Assembly (NCBI GenBank): GCA_922989275.2
Contig: OV277863.1
Location: 26,006,001-26,070,000, forward strand
DNA length: 64,000 nucleotides
Source of the DNA: Gari tellinella
Lineage: Eukaryota > Mollusca > Bivalvia > Cardiida > Psammobiidae
Reading direction: 5' to 3'
The position numbers and the translations under genes are program-made. Of this stretch, positions 10,535-21,723 are shown piece by piece. The notes beneath the pieces were generated by a model. The model saw nothing but the letters and a program-made list of their open reading frames with translations, made no database searches and was not told the DNA's origin. Every line of letters starts with the position of its first letter. The first letter of the stretch is position 1.

Positions 10535-10770
10535 ATCACTTTATCGGTGCGGAACATATACAGGACTTCTGTGCGAAACAATCCTCGTGATACTCCGTTG
10601 GTCCCCAGTGGTAATGGTAAATGGCAATTGTAAAGTGTGCAGACAGGTAGTCAATCTGTCTGTATTCAGTTAAGCCTGGCAACCCACTCACCATGCCTAT
10701 AACAACTGACTGGTCCAATTTATTGCATTTGAAGAAATTTTTGTGAAAAACTTCAATACGATGTGCCATT
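10535..10770 (+). repeat. Q repeat copy
   Basis: GTGCGGAACATATACAGGAC and TTCTGTGCGAAACAAT match the - strand copy at 6880-6985. A second partial echo (ACATATACATACTCTGTGCG) lies near 10371. Confidence 0.5.
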
Positions 10771-10829
10771 CATACCATTCAGGGCCCATGGTTATTTATA
10801 TACAGCTTTTGATTTGAGTCTAATAACTT

Positions 10830-10945
10830 TCTTAAGCATTTGATTGGGCAGCTTTGAGCTTTTAATCAAAAAGCTCAAATCTGACCAACAAATGGTTGAG
10901 AACGATCTCAGATTCAACTCAGAAGCTTTATAACCTTGTACCCAG
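10830..10945. mobile_element. Foldback element J
   Basis: AAGCATTTGATTGGGCAG and TTTGAGC on the left; GCTCAAATCTGACCAACAAA and GAACGATCTCAGATTCAACT on the right. The left outer arm is truncated. Confidence 0.6.
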
Positions 10946-11328
10946 GTCTTCCATTCTTTGTCTTTGTATAATTTATCTTACATCAACTGGACAATAGCTG
11001 TTTGTCGCTGAACATACACATAGGAAAGCTCCATTTAGAAAGTAAAGCAGACAACACTTAACCATTTAAGCATACCCAATTAGCACCTGAATTTGTTTCT
11101 AAGTTAGTTATACAATGTTCCAACCAAAACCTTAACACGAGCGATGACTGTTCTGGATCAAACCCGTTTTTAAATTAAAATATCCCAAGCCGGACGATGA
11201 AGAGAAAGCTTCCTCTTGTTGTTATTATGCGAGTACAGAAATATTTAAGGCTTATTTGTCCACTTCATAAGAAAACATCTTGCTGTGGGTTCGATTTCTA
11301 TTTGAATCTTATCTATATAATATATATA

Positions 11329-11552
11329 TACAGTGGAGAATGTTTTTTTCTTTTCCGTTTAACGCAAACGCTATGCACCAAATTGAAAAGAATTACAAGG
11401 TATGACATTTCTCACAATGAATTTTATTCTGAGTTTGAAGCCTGGACAGGCGCTGGTTTACCCGGCGTCTGATCTGCTTCCAAACTGTTTGTAATGGAAA
11501 TACATTGTAATAATTTTAGCGTTTACTGGAAACTGACGTCTCCTCCGCTGTA
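11329..11552. mobile_element. MITE-H copy
   Basis: TA-flanked; ends CAGTGGAGAATG and CGTCTCCTCCGCTG. The core is reduced on the left (TTTGAAGCCTGGACAGGCGC) and intact on the right. Confidence 0.7.
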
Positions 11553-11582
11553 TCATAACGCACTGCAAATTCGATCACTCAT

Positions 11583-11810
11583 TTAACCCATTTATACCCA
11601 GTGGATTCTACCGTGATTATATATTGGATTAGTCCATTTTTATCAAAGGGATGCCTGGTCAAAATTTTCATTTTCTTTTTGTTTTATATTAAAATTCCTA
11701 TCAGCAAACAGTGTAGACTTTGATCAGACGCCGCATAATGTGGCATCTGTTCAGAGTCTACACTGTTTGCCTATGTCCCATATATGGGATCGTGGGCACA
11801 AATGGGTTAA
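11583..11810. mobile_element. MITE-F copy, TTAA-flanked
   Basis: Starts TTAACCCATTTATACCCAGT and ends GTGGGCACAAATGGGTTAA. Core hairpin AAACAGTGTAGACTTTGATC with CGCCGCATAATG loop. Confidence 0.8.
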
Positions 11811-11837
11811 AACACTCGCTGATGGTGTTGGAAATGA

Positions 11838-12007
11838 TACAGTATGCCCTCCCTACAACGGTCCTCCCAACAACGACTCCTTCCTTACAACGACCCATGT
11901 CGCAGTTCCCTAAACAGGACAATTGTGTCGAACGCATTTTCCCTCCCTATAACGACTCACTCCGAACAACACACACAATTTGTGACTCGTAGAGAGGATG
12001 CGCTGTA
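11838..12007 (-). mobile_element. MITE-A copy with the core deleted
   Basis: TA-flanked. Left (CCTCCCTACAACGGTCCTCC) and right (AACACACACAATTTGTG) terminal modules are joined directly without the core hairpin. Confidence 0.7.
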
Positions 12008-12046
12008 GTAGCTTCAGACACATAAGCTGTAATCATTTTAATATAG

Positions 12047-12243
12047 ATTTGAAGAGAAATATTGACAGTGTGAAAGCAGACGATGATTTGGCGGTTAAGG
12101 AGCAGAAAGAAAAGGACGGAAGGGAAATGGAGTTAACCTCCGAAAAAGGAGCACTGTTCAACTGGGCAAATATCTTTTTAAAAAAAGTAGAGGTTTTTTT
12201 AAAGGAGTTAATTAACAAGTCGTTTAGACCATTGACGCTTTAA
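12047..12243 (+). CDS. Candidate terminal coding exon, unknown protein
   Basis: The acceptor-like AATCATTTTAATATAG precedes a frame of about 65 codons ending in TAA. The peptide is charged: a KADDDLAVKEQKEKDGREME stretch, then an amphipathic segment (NWANIFLKKVEVFLKEL) near the C terminus. It is not part of any repeat family seen here. The stop overlaps the TTAA target of a downstream G MITE, and the TAA would be present without that insertion. An A MITE ends 40 bp upstream, and no earlier exon was found. A gene remnant or chance frame is possible. Confidence 0.35.
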
Positions 12244-12459
12244 CCCTTTGAACCCTAGTCCCGCATATAGGCGTTCTTTTCAAACAGTGTACATGTGAAT
12301 AGTACACTTATCCTGTGCAAAGGAGCCCTCTGATCAGGGTCTTCACTGTTTGTCATAATGCCAAATATTGACAAAAACAACCCATAAAAGTCAGAAATGG
12401 ACTAGACGAAAATGGAAACTGGAATTGTCCATTTAAAGTTTCAGGGAGGAAAGAGTTAA
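12240..12459. mobile_element. MITE-G copy with half a core
   Basis: TTAACCCTTTGAACCCTAGT start and CAGGGAGGAAAGAGTTAA end. Only the right half of the core (GGAGCCCTCTGATCAGGGTC) remains. Confidence 0.75.
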
Positions 12460-12550
12460 TGCAGCAAAAAATCAGGAATGTAGCTGACGTAGGAGCTTTC
12501 AGCATTATTGATGTCCCGCGTTAATCATCCAGCTTTTTGACAGTCATCCA

Positions 12551-12807
12551 TACAATGGAGAAAACGTTATACTTTCCCAATAAATGCGTTAACGCTGTAA
12601 TTATTATTTCCATTGTAAACAGTTTGGATACAGGTCGAAAAACAGGGTCACCTGGCGTCTGACCAGACTCCAAACTGTTTTCCCCTCAGATTAAAATAGA
12701 TAGTTAGAAGTTTAACTTGAAAGTTGTAATTTTTCTTCATTTTTTTGCATTTGTGTTTGCGTTTCGTTTGCGTTTAAACGGGAAAGAATAACGTCTTTTC
12801 CATTGCA
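12551..12807. mobile_element. MITE-H copy
   Basis: CAATGGAGAAAACGTTATAC and GAATAACGTCTTTTCCATTG ends. Core around 12620-12690 with a damaged left stem. Confidence 0.75.
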
Positions 12808-12987
12808 CGTGCGTGTCGTGTGAATATTGGGAAACTACTGTGAATTTTACACAACGGAGAACAATTGCTCGGGTTTTAGACACTTCCGACTTCCGGGTGT
12901 AGATTTCCTGACAAAATTGGTCAAGAACATTTCACATCCGTTACTCTTAGAAAACAGTTATGCCTGTGTTTAGAGGTCTCTTTTGGA

Positions 12988-13150
12988 AGAAGCTGGGCCC
13001 GTTTCATGAAACTTCGTACGACAAATATTGTCGTAAGACAGATAATAAAAGTCTCAATTGTTATTTATTTCTCGAACTAATCCTTTCTTGTGACATCTCC
13101 CTCTTTGGAATCGTCTTGAAAGAGAAGTCAAAAGACAGGATTAGACTCTT
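12988..13150. mobile_element. Foldback element I, partial
   Basis: GGGCCCGTTTCATGAAACTT start, TCTTTGGAATCGTCTTGAA centre, then AAAAGACAGGATTAGA from the return arm. The terminal return arm is missing. Confidence 0.6.
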
Positions 13151-13381
13151 GTATGAGCTTTCTGTTTTAATTTTGTCCGCTAAATGTCGACGAGGTCACA
13201 CACAATGTATATGATTTACCGCCGCCCGTATCGATCACGTGGAGGGGGTATTTTATTCGTTGTCTGTTTTTGTACGTACAGAGGTTGTTTGGGCATTTGT
13301 TTTGTTTATTTTGGTCAGTTTGTTGGTCGGTTGACTGGTGAGTTGTTTGGTAAGTTGTGCTAGGCAGCAATCGGATCATCT

Positions 13382-13625
13382 GGGGACCCGTTTCATAAAA
13401 CTTCACTCTGCAAATGTTGTCGTAAGTCAGATAATAAAAGTCTCATTTATTATTTATTTCTCCATCTAATCATGTATTTGTGTAATTTCATGTGAAGCGC
13501 TTTTGAATGCACACGCCATGTGTAAAAAGAGTGCTATATAAATCTGGTATGATAATAATAATTATAATATTGTGACATCTCTTTGGAATCGTCTGTCACA
13601 AGGCGCATTCTGCTTTACCTTCAAC
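13382..13625. mobile_element. Foldback I fragment with an inserted LINE/SINE tail
   Basis: ACCCGTTTCATAAAACTTCA and TCGTAAGTCAGATAATAAAA belong to I. A 98-bp insert at about 13474-13571 ends GAGTGCTATATAAATCTGGT and (ATAATA)n, a tail typical of metazoan LINE/SINE repeats and seen inverted at 53513-53699. Confidence 0.6.
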
Positions 13626-13954
13626 CTGCTTTTTTAAGTAATTCCGCTTAAAAATATAAAAATTGGAAATCTTAGGATTTTTCAAAGTCAACTTATGGCA
13701 GCCCTGTGACCATGATATTGCAGTTTAAGGCTTCATTTAGATAAGTAGAACAGGTGAATTATCCATGATCTGGTACATCGTTTCAAAGTTATTGACCTTA
13801 AACTTTTAACCGCAAAATTTATCGAAAGCTTTATTAATGCTTCCATCGCTATATATCTAGGGCATTAATCCTTCAAACGCTATATAGAACTAGGGCCCAA
13901 TAACGTCTGATTAAATATAACTGCAATTGCTAATGTTTTCAATGTAGATAACTG

Positions 13955-14144
13955 TACAGTCGAACTTCGGTATATCGAACTCGTTTAACTCGAACTCTCC
14001 GAAAGTTCGACATATGATCTGCATTATTTCATGCTCGGTTAAGTCAAATATACCCATATTTCAAAATTAAAACCTGGCTTAGCCACGTTTTTACTTTGAA
14101 ATACGGGTATGTTCGATAAAACTGACTTCGAGATATCGACTGTA
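13955..14144. mobile_element. MITE-L copy, TA-flanked palindrome
   Basis: CAGTCGAACTTCGGTATATC start and ATATCGACTG end. The inner arms ATACCCATATTTCAAAATTA and TTACTTTGAAATACGGGTAT flank the centre. The left breakpoint of the 5.7-kb duplication lies at this centre. Confidence 0.75.
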
Positions 14145-14574
14145 TTTAGTCTGAAAAATATCGAGATATCTTATTAGTGTCAATCAGTATGGATCCTGAT
14201 CAGACGCCGAGTTATACGTTGTAATACGTGAATAAACTTGCTAATTTAATGCATAAGAATTAGATTTGACCTCAATTTCGGTCATGGAGATAAATGAATG
14301 TTTTTATGGGAAGTCGGTCGTATAGTATCGCGAGACACTGTAGAGTAGTGGATTTGTACTCTTGCTCTGATACAATATCGCCTTCATCGTGTTTGCGTTT
14401 TATTTTGTTTTAACCCGTTTTTTCACCTGGCAGGGCGGAGCTAACCTTTGGCAAAGACTAATTTGCATTTGATTTAAGGGGTGATAGGGATATAGTTATT
14501 TTCCGATACTTTCAACATGAAGAAGCAGATTGGCGTGCAGCCATATCCTCGTGAAAAAGCTGTGTACAGTGCTC

Positions 14575-14840
14575 CCTCTCTACAACAACAACTAATGGAA
14601 GACAAAGATTACGTGTGTTTGTTCGGAGGGAGTCGTTATAGGGAGAGAAAATTAAGACTTGGTTTACATTTGCAAACAGCTTGAATCCAGATCAGACACA
14701 GCGTAACGCGGCGTCTGATCTGCATTCAAGCTATTTGTCAGTCTTCTTTATATTCCGTCTGTCAAAATGTCCACTACTATGTAATGTTGAGAAAACACCG
14801 GCAGACGACAACGGTAAATTCCGATAATAAAAGAGCGTGC
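14575..14840 (+). mobile_element. MITE-A copy, 3' truncated
   Basis: TA-flanked left end CAGTGCTCCCTCTCTACAAC, core around 14676-14740, then GGCAGACGACAACGGTAAAT where the match stops. It lies between inverted GGCAGGGCGGAG and CTCCACCCTGCC, so it was inserted into another small palindrome. Confidence 0.75.
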
Positions 14841-14949
14841 TGCCGCCCCCAAAGTTGAGATGCAAATGTCCGCATCGAAACTCCACCCTGCCAGGTCAAT
14901 AAAATCGGCCTATACCCAAAGCTTGTTTCCAGTTTTGAAGCAAATTGCC

Positions 14950-15482
14950 TACTAAAAAATACTGAAAACCAAATGGTGTATTTACAAAAATAAAAGAAAA
15001 TACTCAAATACATGTGAAAGCAAATGTGTCGCGTTATCATGCATCTGGCATTAAAATATGATCAGTCTAAACCTTCATCGAGAGGAGTCACTAGTTTTTG
15101 TTTTAGATATCATCCATCGCTTTTTCCATAGAGTCTACTAGACTGACTAAATCCATTTCGCGTCGTGTGTGCACGCGCAGGAATAAACCGGAATGAATAA
15201 CTTCCCTCCTTACAGTACACTAAAGTAGGTTTATGACCACCGATAAATGAATAGCCCGGCTGACCGAGTGCATGGTTAAGGCGTCTGACTTAAGTTTTTT
15301 ACTTTTCACTCAAAATGCCTGGTCACGGGTTCGAATCCCATCCGTGCTAAAAATATCTTTGTAATACATTTTAAACAGAATTTCTTATCCTAAACTAATA
15401 GTTACGTGTTTATATAAGTGTGGGACATACATTTACAAATTACTATATTTTATGCTAAATATTGTTGCCAGTCTCTTTAAAC
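14950..15482 (+). mobile_element. Composite element K with tRNA-like module, nested in MITE-D
   Basis: The left end CTGAAAACCAAATGGTGTAT is an inverse of the right end of other copies; the right end is GTTGCCAGTCTCTTTAAA. The centre is a tRNA-like head: A-box-like GGCTGACCGAGTGCATGG near 15260 and B box GGTTCGAATCCC at 15328-15339. D sequences flank it (AGCTTGTTTCCAGTTTTGAA at 14920; CTGCTAGGATATAGAAAAT at 15490), showing insertion into a D MITE. Confidence 0.7.
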
Positions 15483-15699
15483 TACAATCTGCTAGGATAT
15501 AGAAAATATTTTTTTTGGTACATGTTTATGACTGTATAAACTGGAACTTATTTTTCAGTGGGAGAATAAATTACATGCTCGAAAAGGCGCTTCTTCGGGA
15601 GAGGGTTAAACGGGGAAGGACAACGTTTTCCTAATTCTATACTCAAAGAACGATTAAATTGATGAAAATATTACGAAAAGCAATGTTTTTATAAAACAA

Positions 15700-15945
15700 C
15701 GCCTACTACATTGTTCATCTTAAGCAAATGGTGCGTTCGTGCTGAATCGTTTATATCTGAAAATATATCATAGAAACGTTGAAATGGTAGGTGGTAATTA
15801 TTATATAGCACCAGACATGTCCGAGAGCTATTGGAAACTCTTTGAAAGGAAAACATGGTTTAAATTAGAGTTTTATGTAGCAACATGATGATGATAAAAT
15901 AACAGCCATCAACACGAATCCCATAGGCATAATTCACAATATACT
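15700..15945 (+). repeat. Diverged copy of the PDxSES unit
   Basis: CACCAGACATGTCCGAGAGC and a later CAACACGAATCCCATAGGCA resemble 17650-17790 in the same order. The frame reads PDMSESYWKLFERKTWFK and is then interrupted. The duplicated counterpart is near 21590. Confidence 0.4.
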
Positions 15946-15998
15946 AATACAGTCCAAACTCGAAACTTCGAACTCGCAACTCGTTCGATCAAACAGTA

Positions 15999-16320
15999 TT
16001 CCCTCTCTACAACGAAACCAAATAGGAGACACAAGATTTTGTGTGATGTTTGGAGAGAGTCGTTATAGGGAGGGGGTTAAGAATTGGTTAACATTTGCAA
16101 ACATCTTGAATCCAGATCAGAAGCCGCGTAACATGGCGTCTGATCTAGATTCAAGCTATTTGTCACTCGTCATTTTATTTATTCTATCGAATTGTCCACT
16201 TATATGTTACTTTGAGGAAAAACAACAAACGACAATTTTAAACAGACGATATTGCAGCAGTAAAAGCGTTAGACATAATTGTCCTGTTAAGGGAACTGCC
16301 ACAACGGTCGTTAAACGGCT
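15999..16320 (+). mobile_element. MITE-A copy with 3' deletion
   Basis: CAGTATTCCCTCTCTACAAC start, core around 16100-16160. The match ends at GCCACAACGGTCGTT. The duplicated counterpart at 21947-22305 retains the missing 3' end, so copy 1 lost about 100 bp. Confidence 0.75.
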
Positions 16321-16700
16321 GTTTTCACTTAACGTCTTTGCACTCAAATATATGTACCCTACACCGACTCGCAGTCTGATTGGGTTCTAAACAATTTGAA
16401 ACTTTACCGGTATTGACAAATATCTGTATAAGGTCCACTACCGTGAACAGCATTAACATTTATACAAATGGAAAACAAACATATCAATAGGGAGGTCATT
16501 AGTTGGGAATACGCAAATTCATTTTGAAATTTTTATAATTAATAACAAAGCAATGTAAACATTAAGTAAAATTTTCGTCAGCATTTTCAAGAAATTGTCA
16601 TTTCTACATACAGGTTCATTGCATTTGCGTTTCATTTCCTCTCAACGGTGAGTTGGAACAGTTCTCCCTTTGTATTACACTCAAAGAATTTTGAAATTGA

Positions 16701-17274
16701 TCCAATGGAGAAGACGTTATTTTCCCGATAAACGCGTTTACGCTTAACCCTTTCCCTTATAGAAGCGACTTTTAGCGTATTTAATGTATTCCTCCGCTGA
16801 AGAAAATAGTTCCAGTTTATACCCTCATGAACAATAACCATTAAAAATATTTTATATAGCCTAGCAGATTTTAGCTTAAAGCAGGCTGAAAGTAAAGCAG
16901 AATGTGCCTTAAGGCACATTCTGCTTTACTTTCAACCTGCTTTAAGTGGTCACCTGTTTTTCAAAACTAGAAACAAGCTATGAGGTAAAGGGTTAAAGTC
17001 AAAAATAAAAGTTGTTCTGTTCTGTTCTGTTATGTTTTGCGTAAACTATTATTTCCATTGCAAACAGTTTGGAGCCTAATCAGTTTTCCATTGCAAACAG
17101 TTGGAGCCTGTTTTGGTTACCCGTCGTCTGATCAGACTCCAAGCTGTTTGACACTCAGATTAAAATAAATAGAGTTGTCAAAAAGTTATTGTTTTCTATA
17201 TTTTATTGTATTACGCAAAAACTTGCGTTTTGTTTGCGTTTAAAACGGGACAGAATAACGTTTTTTCCACTGCA
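16701..17274. mobile_element. MITE-H copy interrupted by a D element
   Basis: CAATGGAGAAGACGTTATTT start and AGAATAACGTTTTTTCCACT end. The left core stem is tandemly duplicated (TTTTCCATTGCAAACAGTTT twice), a change shared with the copy at 22744. Confidence 0.75.
16744..16996. mobile_element. MITE-D copy, absent from the duplicate
   Basis: TTAA-flanked, CCCTTTCCCTTATAGAAGCG start and TATGAGGTAAAGGG end, perfect D core hairpin at about 16875-16947. Copy 2 shows uninterrupted TTTACGCTAACACTATCATT at the same place. Confidence 0.8.
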
Positions 17275-17278
17275 ATCT

Positions 17279-17508
17279 AAAGTTCTCCCTCTCTACAACG
17301 GCCCTCCCAACAACGACTCCTATGTTTTTCTCAAAGTGACATATTGGAAAGAAAATAAAATGTCGAGTGACAAACAGCTTGAATCCAGATCAGGATTCAA
17401 GCTGATGGCAAATGTAAGCCAATTTCCCTACCTATAACGACCCCCTCCGAACAACACACACAATCTGTGTCTCCCAAATGGGTGTCGTTGTAGAGAGGGA
17501 GCACTGTA
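17279..17508 (-). mobile_element. MITE-A copy, internally deleted
   Basis: GTTCTCCCTCTCTACAACGG start, shortened core (GAATCCAGATCAGGATTCAA), and a perfect right end GTAGAGAGGGAGCACTGTA. Confidence 0.75.
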
Positions 17509-17648
17509 TATCACAGTTATTATCTTGTTAGAACAAAGTCAGCGACCGACAGCTTCTAAGACAAAAGGAGTGTTGAGTAGAGCTCTTTATCTGAAAATAA
17601 TGTTTGATATCATAAAAACGTTGAAATGATATAGGGAGTGTTCGATAA

Positions 17649-17873
17649 AGAGAACCAGACATATCCGAGAGCGACTTGGTAGATCTACTCTTTGACAGAA
17701 GAGCTTGGTCTCAAAATACCGGTACTGTTGCTCTATGTCAGTTTAATGATGGCCAAATATTAACCATCGACACGGATCCCAGAGGCGGAATTCACTTTTC
17801 TGTTCACTTTTCCACTTTGGTATCAAATTCACATATTTCATCACGACCTAAAAACAAACCTGAAGGTTTCTAG
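17649..17873 (+). other. Conserved short open frame (REPDISESDL...), copy 1
   Basis: A frame of about 75 codons without an ATG reads REPDISESDLVDLLFDRR, then a QFNDGQILTIDTDPRGGIH stretch. Its duplicate at 23382-23594 keeps the frame over about 70 codons despite indels; one early indel removes six bases. A more distant relative (PDMSESYWKLFERK) lies at 15820. This may be a relic coding exon amplified locally. No domain was recognised and no clear splice sites were found. Confidence 0.3.
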
Positions 17874-19447
17874 CAGACCTAATATCAAAACCTCATATAG
17901 ATCTAGTTAGATTTTTAAAATTTTACAGGAGAGACGTTTTTTGTCTAGCTATTTTCAAACAATGACAAAATCTCTCTAAATTTGAAATGTATAGTTAATA
18001 TATCATCATATTATATTTCACTAACTGATATTTGACTTAGTTCAAATGATACTTGAGTAATTTTTGTATACGCCTCTTTGTCATCACTTCAACACAAATT
18101 AATTAATATACGACTTTATGTACGCTGTTGACTTATAAACTATTGGGTAAACATGCGTTCTGGTATATGACAATATAGTGAAAAGTTCAAAGAATAACTA
18201 CAAGACTCAAGGTGTTAGTTGATAATACTTTATATCTAACCTTAGTAAAATCAAATTTCGTAAATAGTCCGAATTGCTTCCCATGAATGGTGTCTCATCA
18301 CATAGGTCAAAACCTCGTATTTCAAACGCGTAACAGAAATTGGTATTTAACGGCTATGTAACTAGACACACTAAATAATAAAAACCCACACTCAAACAAT
18401 ATTTATAATTAATCTTGCCTCTATCATTCCAAAGACTGAGAGACTCAGACACATCACTAAATTACAACTTTTTCTGACCAGGTACGATGTTTTGAAATTA
18501 AGAATTTGTCACCAATCAGTAGACGATATTTCAACAGGTGTCTCTTTACAGCCTTTCTCATTGGGATAGAAGTACGACGTTTTGTCAGAATCTGCGTTTC
18601 GTTTTATAGGCGCAATCTGTCCTAAGATGTAAAAAGTGGTTTTCTGAAAATTGGCCTTATACTAGATTTTGATATTAGGCCGACGTTATACCAAGACTAA
18701 CACTTCGTACTATAGAGCTAAAAGAATTAGAGGTGGTACATGAAGTTTGAACCCGTTAAAATGACATGAGAGTCAATGTTTAACATCGACACCTAGGACA
18801 CGATTTGAACACCAAATTTAATTAAAAAATAGCCGTTAAAACTGTGAAAGTTTGGTCAGTTACGTGGTCTTTTTCACATTTACTATAAAACATTAAAACT
18901 CGCATTGATTTTGAAATTGAAAATAGAACGTGCATGCGCGGACCAATCCTGGGGTCAAGAGATTCCCCTTCCTATCCTTTTCTTAACCCGTTTATTGTTT
19001 ACAACTGATTCAGGATTTCTTTGTAAAGGGGTCTAATTTCGGTTGTATCTCACTTTCCAAACATTATCTTATTTTTGTATTACACTGTATACGATGATCT
19101 ACACAGATATATAAGCACCATTGTTAATTCTTGGGTAATTTTTTCCCGCGAGTTTCACTTTTTCACGTGTAGGGGAAGCCGTAATTTAATGACCCGAGTC
19201 ATTTTTAAACGTTGCGAATAGACCCATTCATCGTTAAATATTGACCCACTGGATCAATAAAATTTATTAGCAGGGTCAATATTTCATGTAACAAAGACAG
19301 ACATACATACAGACACATTGACGGAATGGATGGAAATATTGGGTGGATGTGATTGATTTGATAGGTGATGTACTGGATAATCACGACATGCTTGCAATGA
19401 TAACCAAAACGGATCACATTCTTATTTCCATTATAATGCGTTGTTTA
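17874..19447. other. Duplicated sequence without recognised gene
   Basis: Matches 23595-25080. Frequent non-triplet indels between the copies argue against coding. It contains short tracts only; no MITE was recognised before the G element. Confidence 0.5.
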
Positions 19448-19698
19448 CTCACTATCCCCTAAAACGTCAAATGGACAAACCCAGTTTACAATAAAGGCTG
19501 GTCTATTTTAGACTATTTAGGGAGGGTTGTTTTTTTTGCTAATATATTGCAAAATGACAATCAGTGAAGTCTCTGATTAGAGGGCTCCTGAAGGAGCCCT
19601 CTAATCAGGAACTTCACTGTTTGCATTAGACAAGTGTACTAGTCACAGGTACACTTTTTGTAAAGGACGCATATATGCGTCACTAGGGCTTAATGAGT
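19448..19698. mobile_element. MITE-G copy
   Basis: CTATCCCCTAAAACGTCAAA start and CACTAGGGCTTAATGAGTTA end. Strong core: AGGGCTCCTGAAGGAGCCCT at the tip. The left TTAA is lost. Confidence 0.7.
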
Positions 19699-19809
19699 TA
19701 ATCCATAAAATAGGATAGCAAGAAAGGGGTAATAAGTTATCTAAAATGTTTGTTTCAGTCACGCAAATCTTACTGTAATGCCCATACACCATCATCACCA
19801 TGGTAACAA

Positions 19810-19831
19810 CACACACACACACACCTGCAGC
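19810..19831. repeat. (CA)n microsatellite at the duplication junction
   Basis: A CA run just before CTGCAGCC, where copy 1 joins the half L palindrome that starts copy 2. The run is shorter at the end of copy 2. Confidence 0.7.
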
Positions 19832-20366
19832 CAAGTTTTAACTTTGAAATATGGGTATGTTCGATAAAACTGACTTCGAGATATCGAAGTTCGACTGTAT
19901 TTAGTCTGAAAAATATCGACATATTTATATTAGTATCAATCAGTATGGATCCTGATCAGACGCAGAGTTATACGTTGTAATACGTGAATTAACTTGCTAA
20001 TTTAATGCATAGGAATTAGATTTGACCTCAACTTCGGTCATGGAGATAAATGAATGTTTTTATGGGAAGTCGGTCGTATAGTATCGCGCGACACTGTAGA
20101 GGGGTGGGAAAGGAACGTTGGATTTGTATTCGGCAGAACCCTCTTTGGGGTCGAACTCTTGCTCTGATGCAATATCGCCTTCAGCGTGTTTGCGTTTTGT
20201 TTTGTTTTAACCCGATTTTTTCTTCTGGCAGGGCGGAGCTAACATTTGGCAAAGACAAACTAATTTGCGTTTGATTTTAGGGATGATATGTATATAGTTA
20301 TTTTCCGATACTTTGAACATGAAGAAGCAGATTGGCGTGCAGCCATATCCTCGTGAAAAAGCTGTG

Positions 20367-20635
20367 TACAGTGCTCCCTCTCTACAACAACAACCAATGG
20401 AAGACAAAGAATGCGTGTGTTTGTTCGGAGGGAGTTGTTATAGGGAGAGAAAATTAAGACTTGGTTTACATTTGCAAACAGCTTGAATCCAGATCAGACA
20501 CCGCGTAACGCGGCGTCTGATCTGGATTCAAGCTATTTGTCAGTCGTCTTTATATTCCGTCTGTCAAAATGTCCACTTCTATGTAATGTTGAGAAAAAAC
20601 CGGCAGACGACAACGGTAAATTCCGATAATAAAAG
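20367..20635 (+). mobile_element. MITE-A copy, 3' truncated (duplicate of 14575)
   Basis: Same truncation point as its partner (GACGACAACGGTAAATTCCG), so the loss preceded the duplication. The core hairpin is intact at about 20478-20535. Confidence 0.75.
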
Positions 20636-20756
20636 AGCGTGCTGCTGCCCCTAAAGTTGAAATGCAAAGGTCCGCATCGAAACTCCGCCCTGCCAGGTCA
20701 ATAAAATCGGCCTATACCCATAGCTTGTTTCTAGCTTTGAAGAAAATTGCCTGCTA

Positions 20757-21290
20757 TAAAGAGAGACTAAAACCAAATGGTGTTATGTATTTACAAAAAT
20801 AAAAGAAAATACTGAAATAAAAGCAAATGTGTCGCAGTATCGTGCATCTGGCATTGAAATATGATCAGTCTAAAGCTTCATCGAGAGAAGTCACCAGTTT
20901 TTATAAGATATTTTCCATCGCTTTTTCCATAGAGTCTACTAGACTGACTAATCTATTTCGCGTCGTTTGTGCAAGCACAGGCATAAACCGGAATGAATAG
21001 CTCCTCCTCCCTTACAGTACACTAAAGTAGGGTTTATGACCACCGATAAATGAATGGCCCGGTTGGCCGAGTGCATGGTTAAGACGTCTGACTTAAGTTT
21101 TTTTTATTTTTCACTCAAAATGCCTGGTAACTGGTTCGAATCCCATCCGTGCTAAAAATATCTTTGTAAAACATTTTAAACAGAATTTCTTATCCTAAAC
21201 TAATAGTTACGTGTTTATATAAGTGTGGGACATACATTTACATATTACTATTTTTATGCTAAATATTGTTGCCAGTCTCTTTAAACTACA
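20757..21290 (+). mobile_element. Composite element K (duplicate of 14950)
   Basis: A-box-like GGTTGGCCGAGTGCATGG near 21060 and B box GGTTCGAATCCC at 21133-21144. The right end is GTTGCCAGTCTCTTTAAA. Flanked by the same D halves as the first copy. Confidence 0.7.
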
Positions 21291-21723
21291 ATCTGCTAGG
21301 ATATAGAAAATATTTCTTTTGGTACATGTTTATGACTGTATAAACTGGAACTTATTTCTTCAGTGGGAGAATAAATCACATGCTCTAAATGGCGCTTCTA
21401 TGGGAGGGGGTTAAACGGGGAAGGACAACGTTTTCCTAATTCTATACTCTAAGAACTGTTAAATTGATGAAAATATTACGAAAAGCAATGTTTTTATCAA
21501 ACAACGCCTACAAGGTGCGTTCGTGTTGAATCTTTTATCTGACAGTATATCATAGAAGCATTAAAGTGGTAGGTAGTAATTATTATATGGCACCAGACAT
21601 GTCCCAGAGCTATTGGATACTCTTTGAAAGAAAAACATGGTTTAAATTACAGTTTTATGTAGCAACATTATGATAAGAAAATAACAGCCATCATTACGAA
21701 CCCCCTAGGCATAATTCACAATG

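Larger units (their letters stand above)
14086..19837 (+). repeat. Tandem segmental duplication, copy 1 (about 5.75 kb)
   Basis: Collinear with 19838-25377 throughout, sharing the A, K, D, H and G MITEs at matching places and the sequence between them, with point differences and small indels. Starts inside the L palindrome and ends at AACACACACACACACACACC, CTGCAGCCAAG. Copy 1 alone has a D element at 16744-16996. Confidence 0.85.

Noticed and set aside
12960..13214. 84-codon frame with Met start
   Set aside because: Mostly the I foldback; the same sequence occurs in other I copies in other frames.
15251..15345. Possible functional tRNA gene
   Set aside because: A and B boxes are present but the cloverleaf is broken by a T-rich stretch and the module recurs as part of K elements; it is a SINE-type head.
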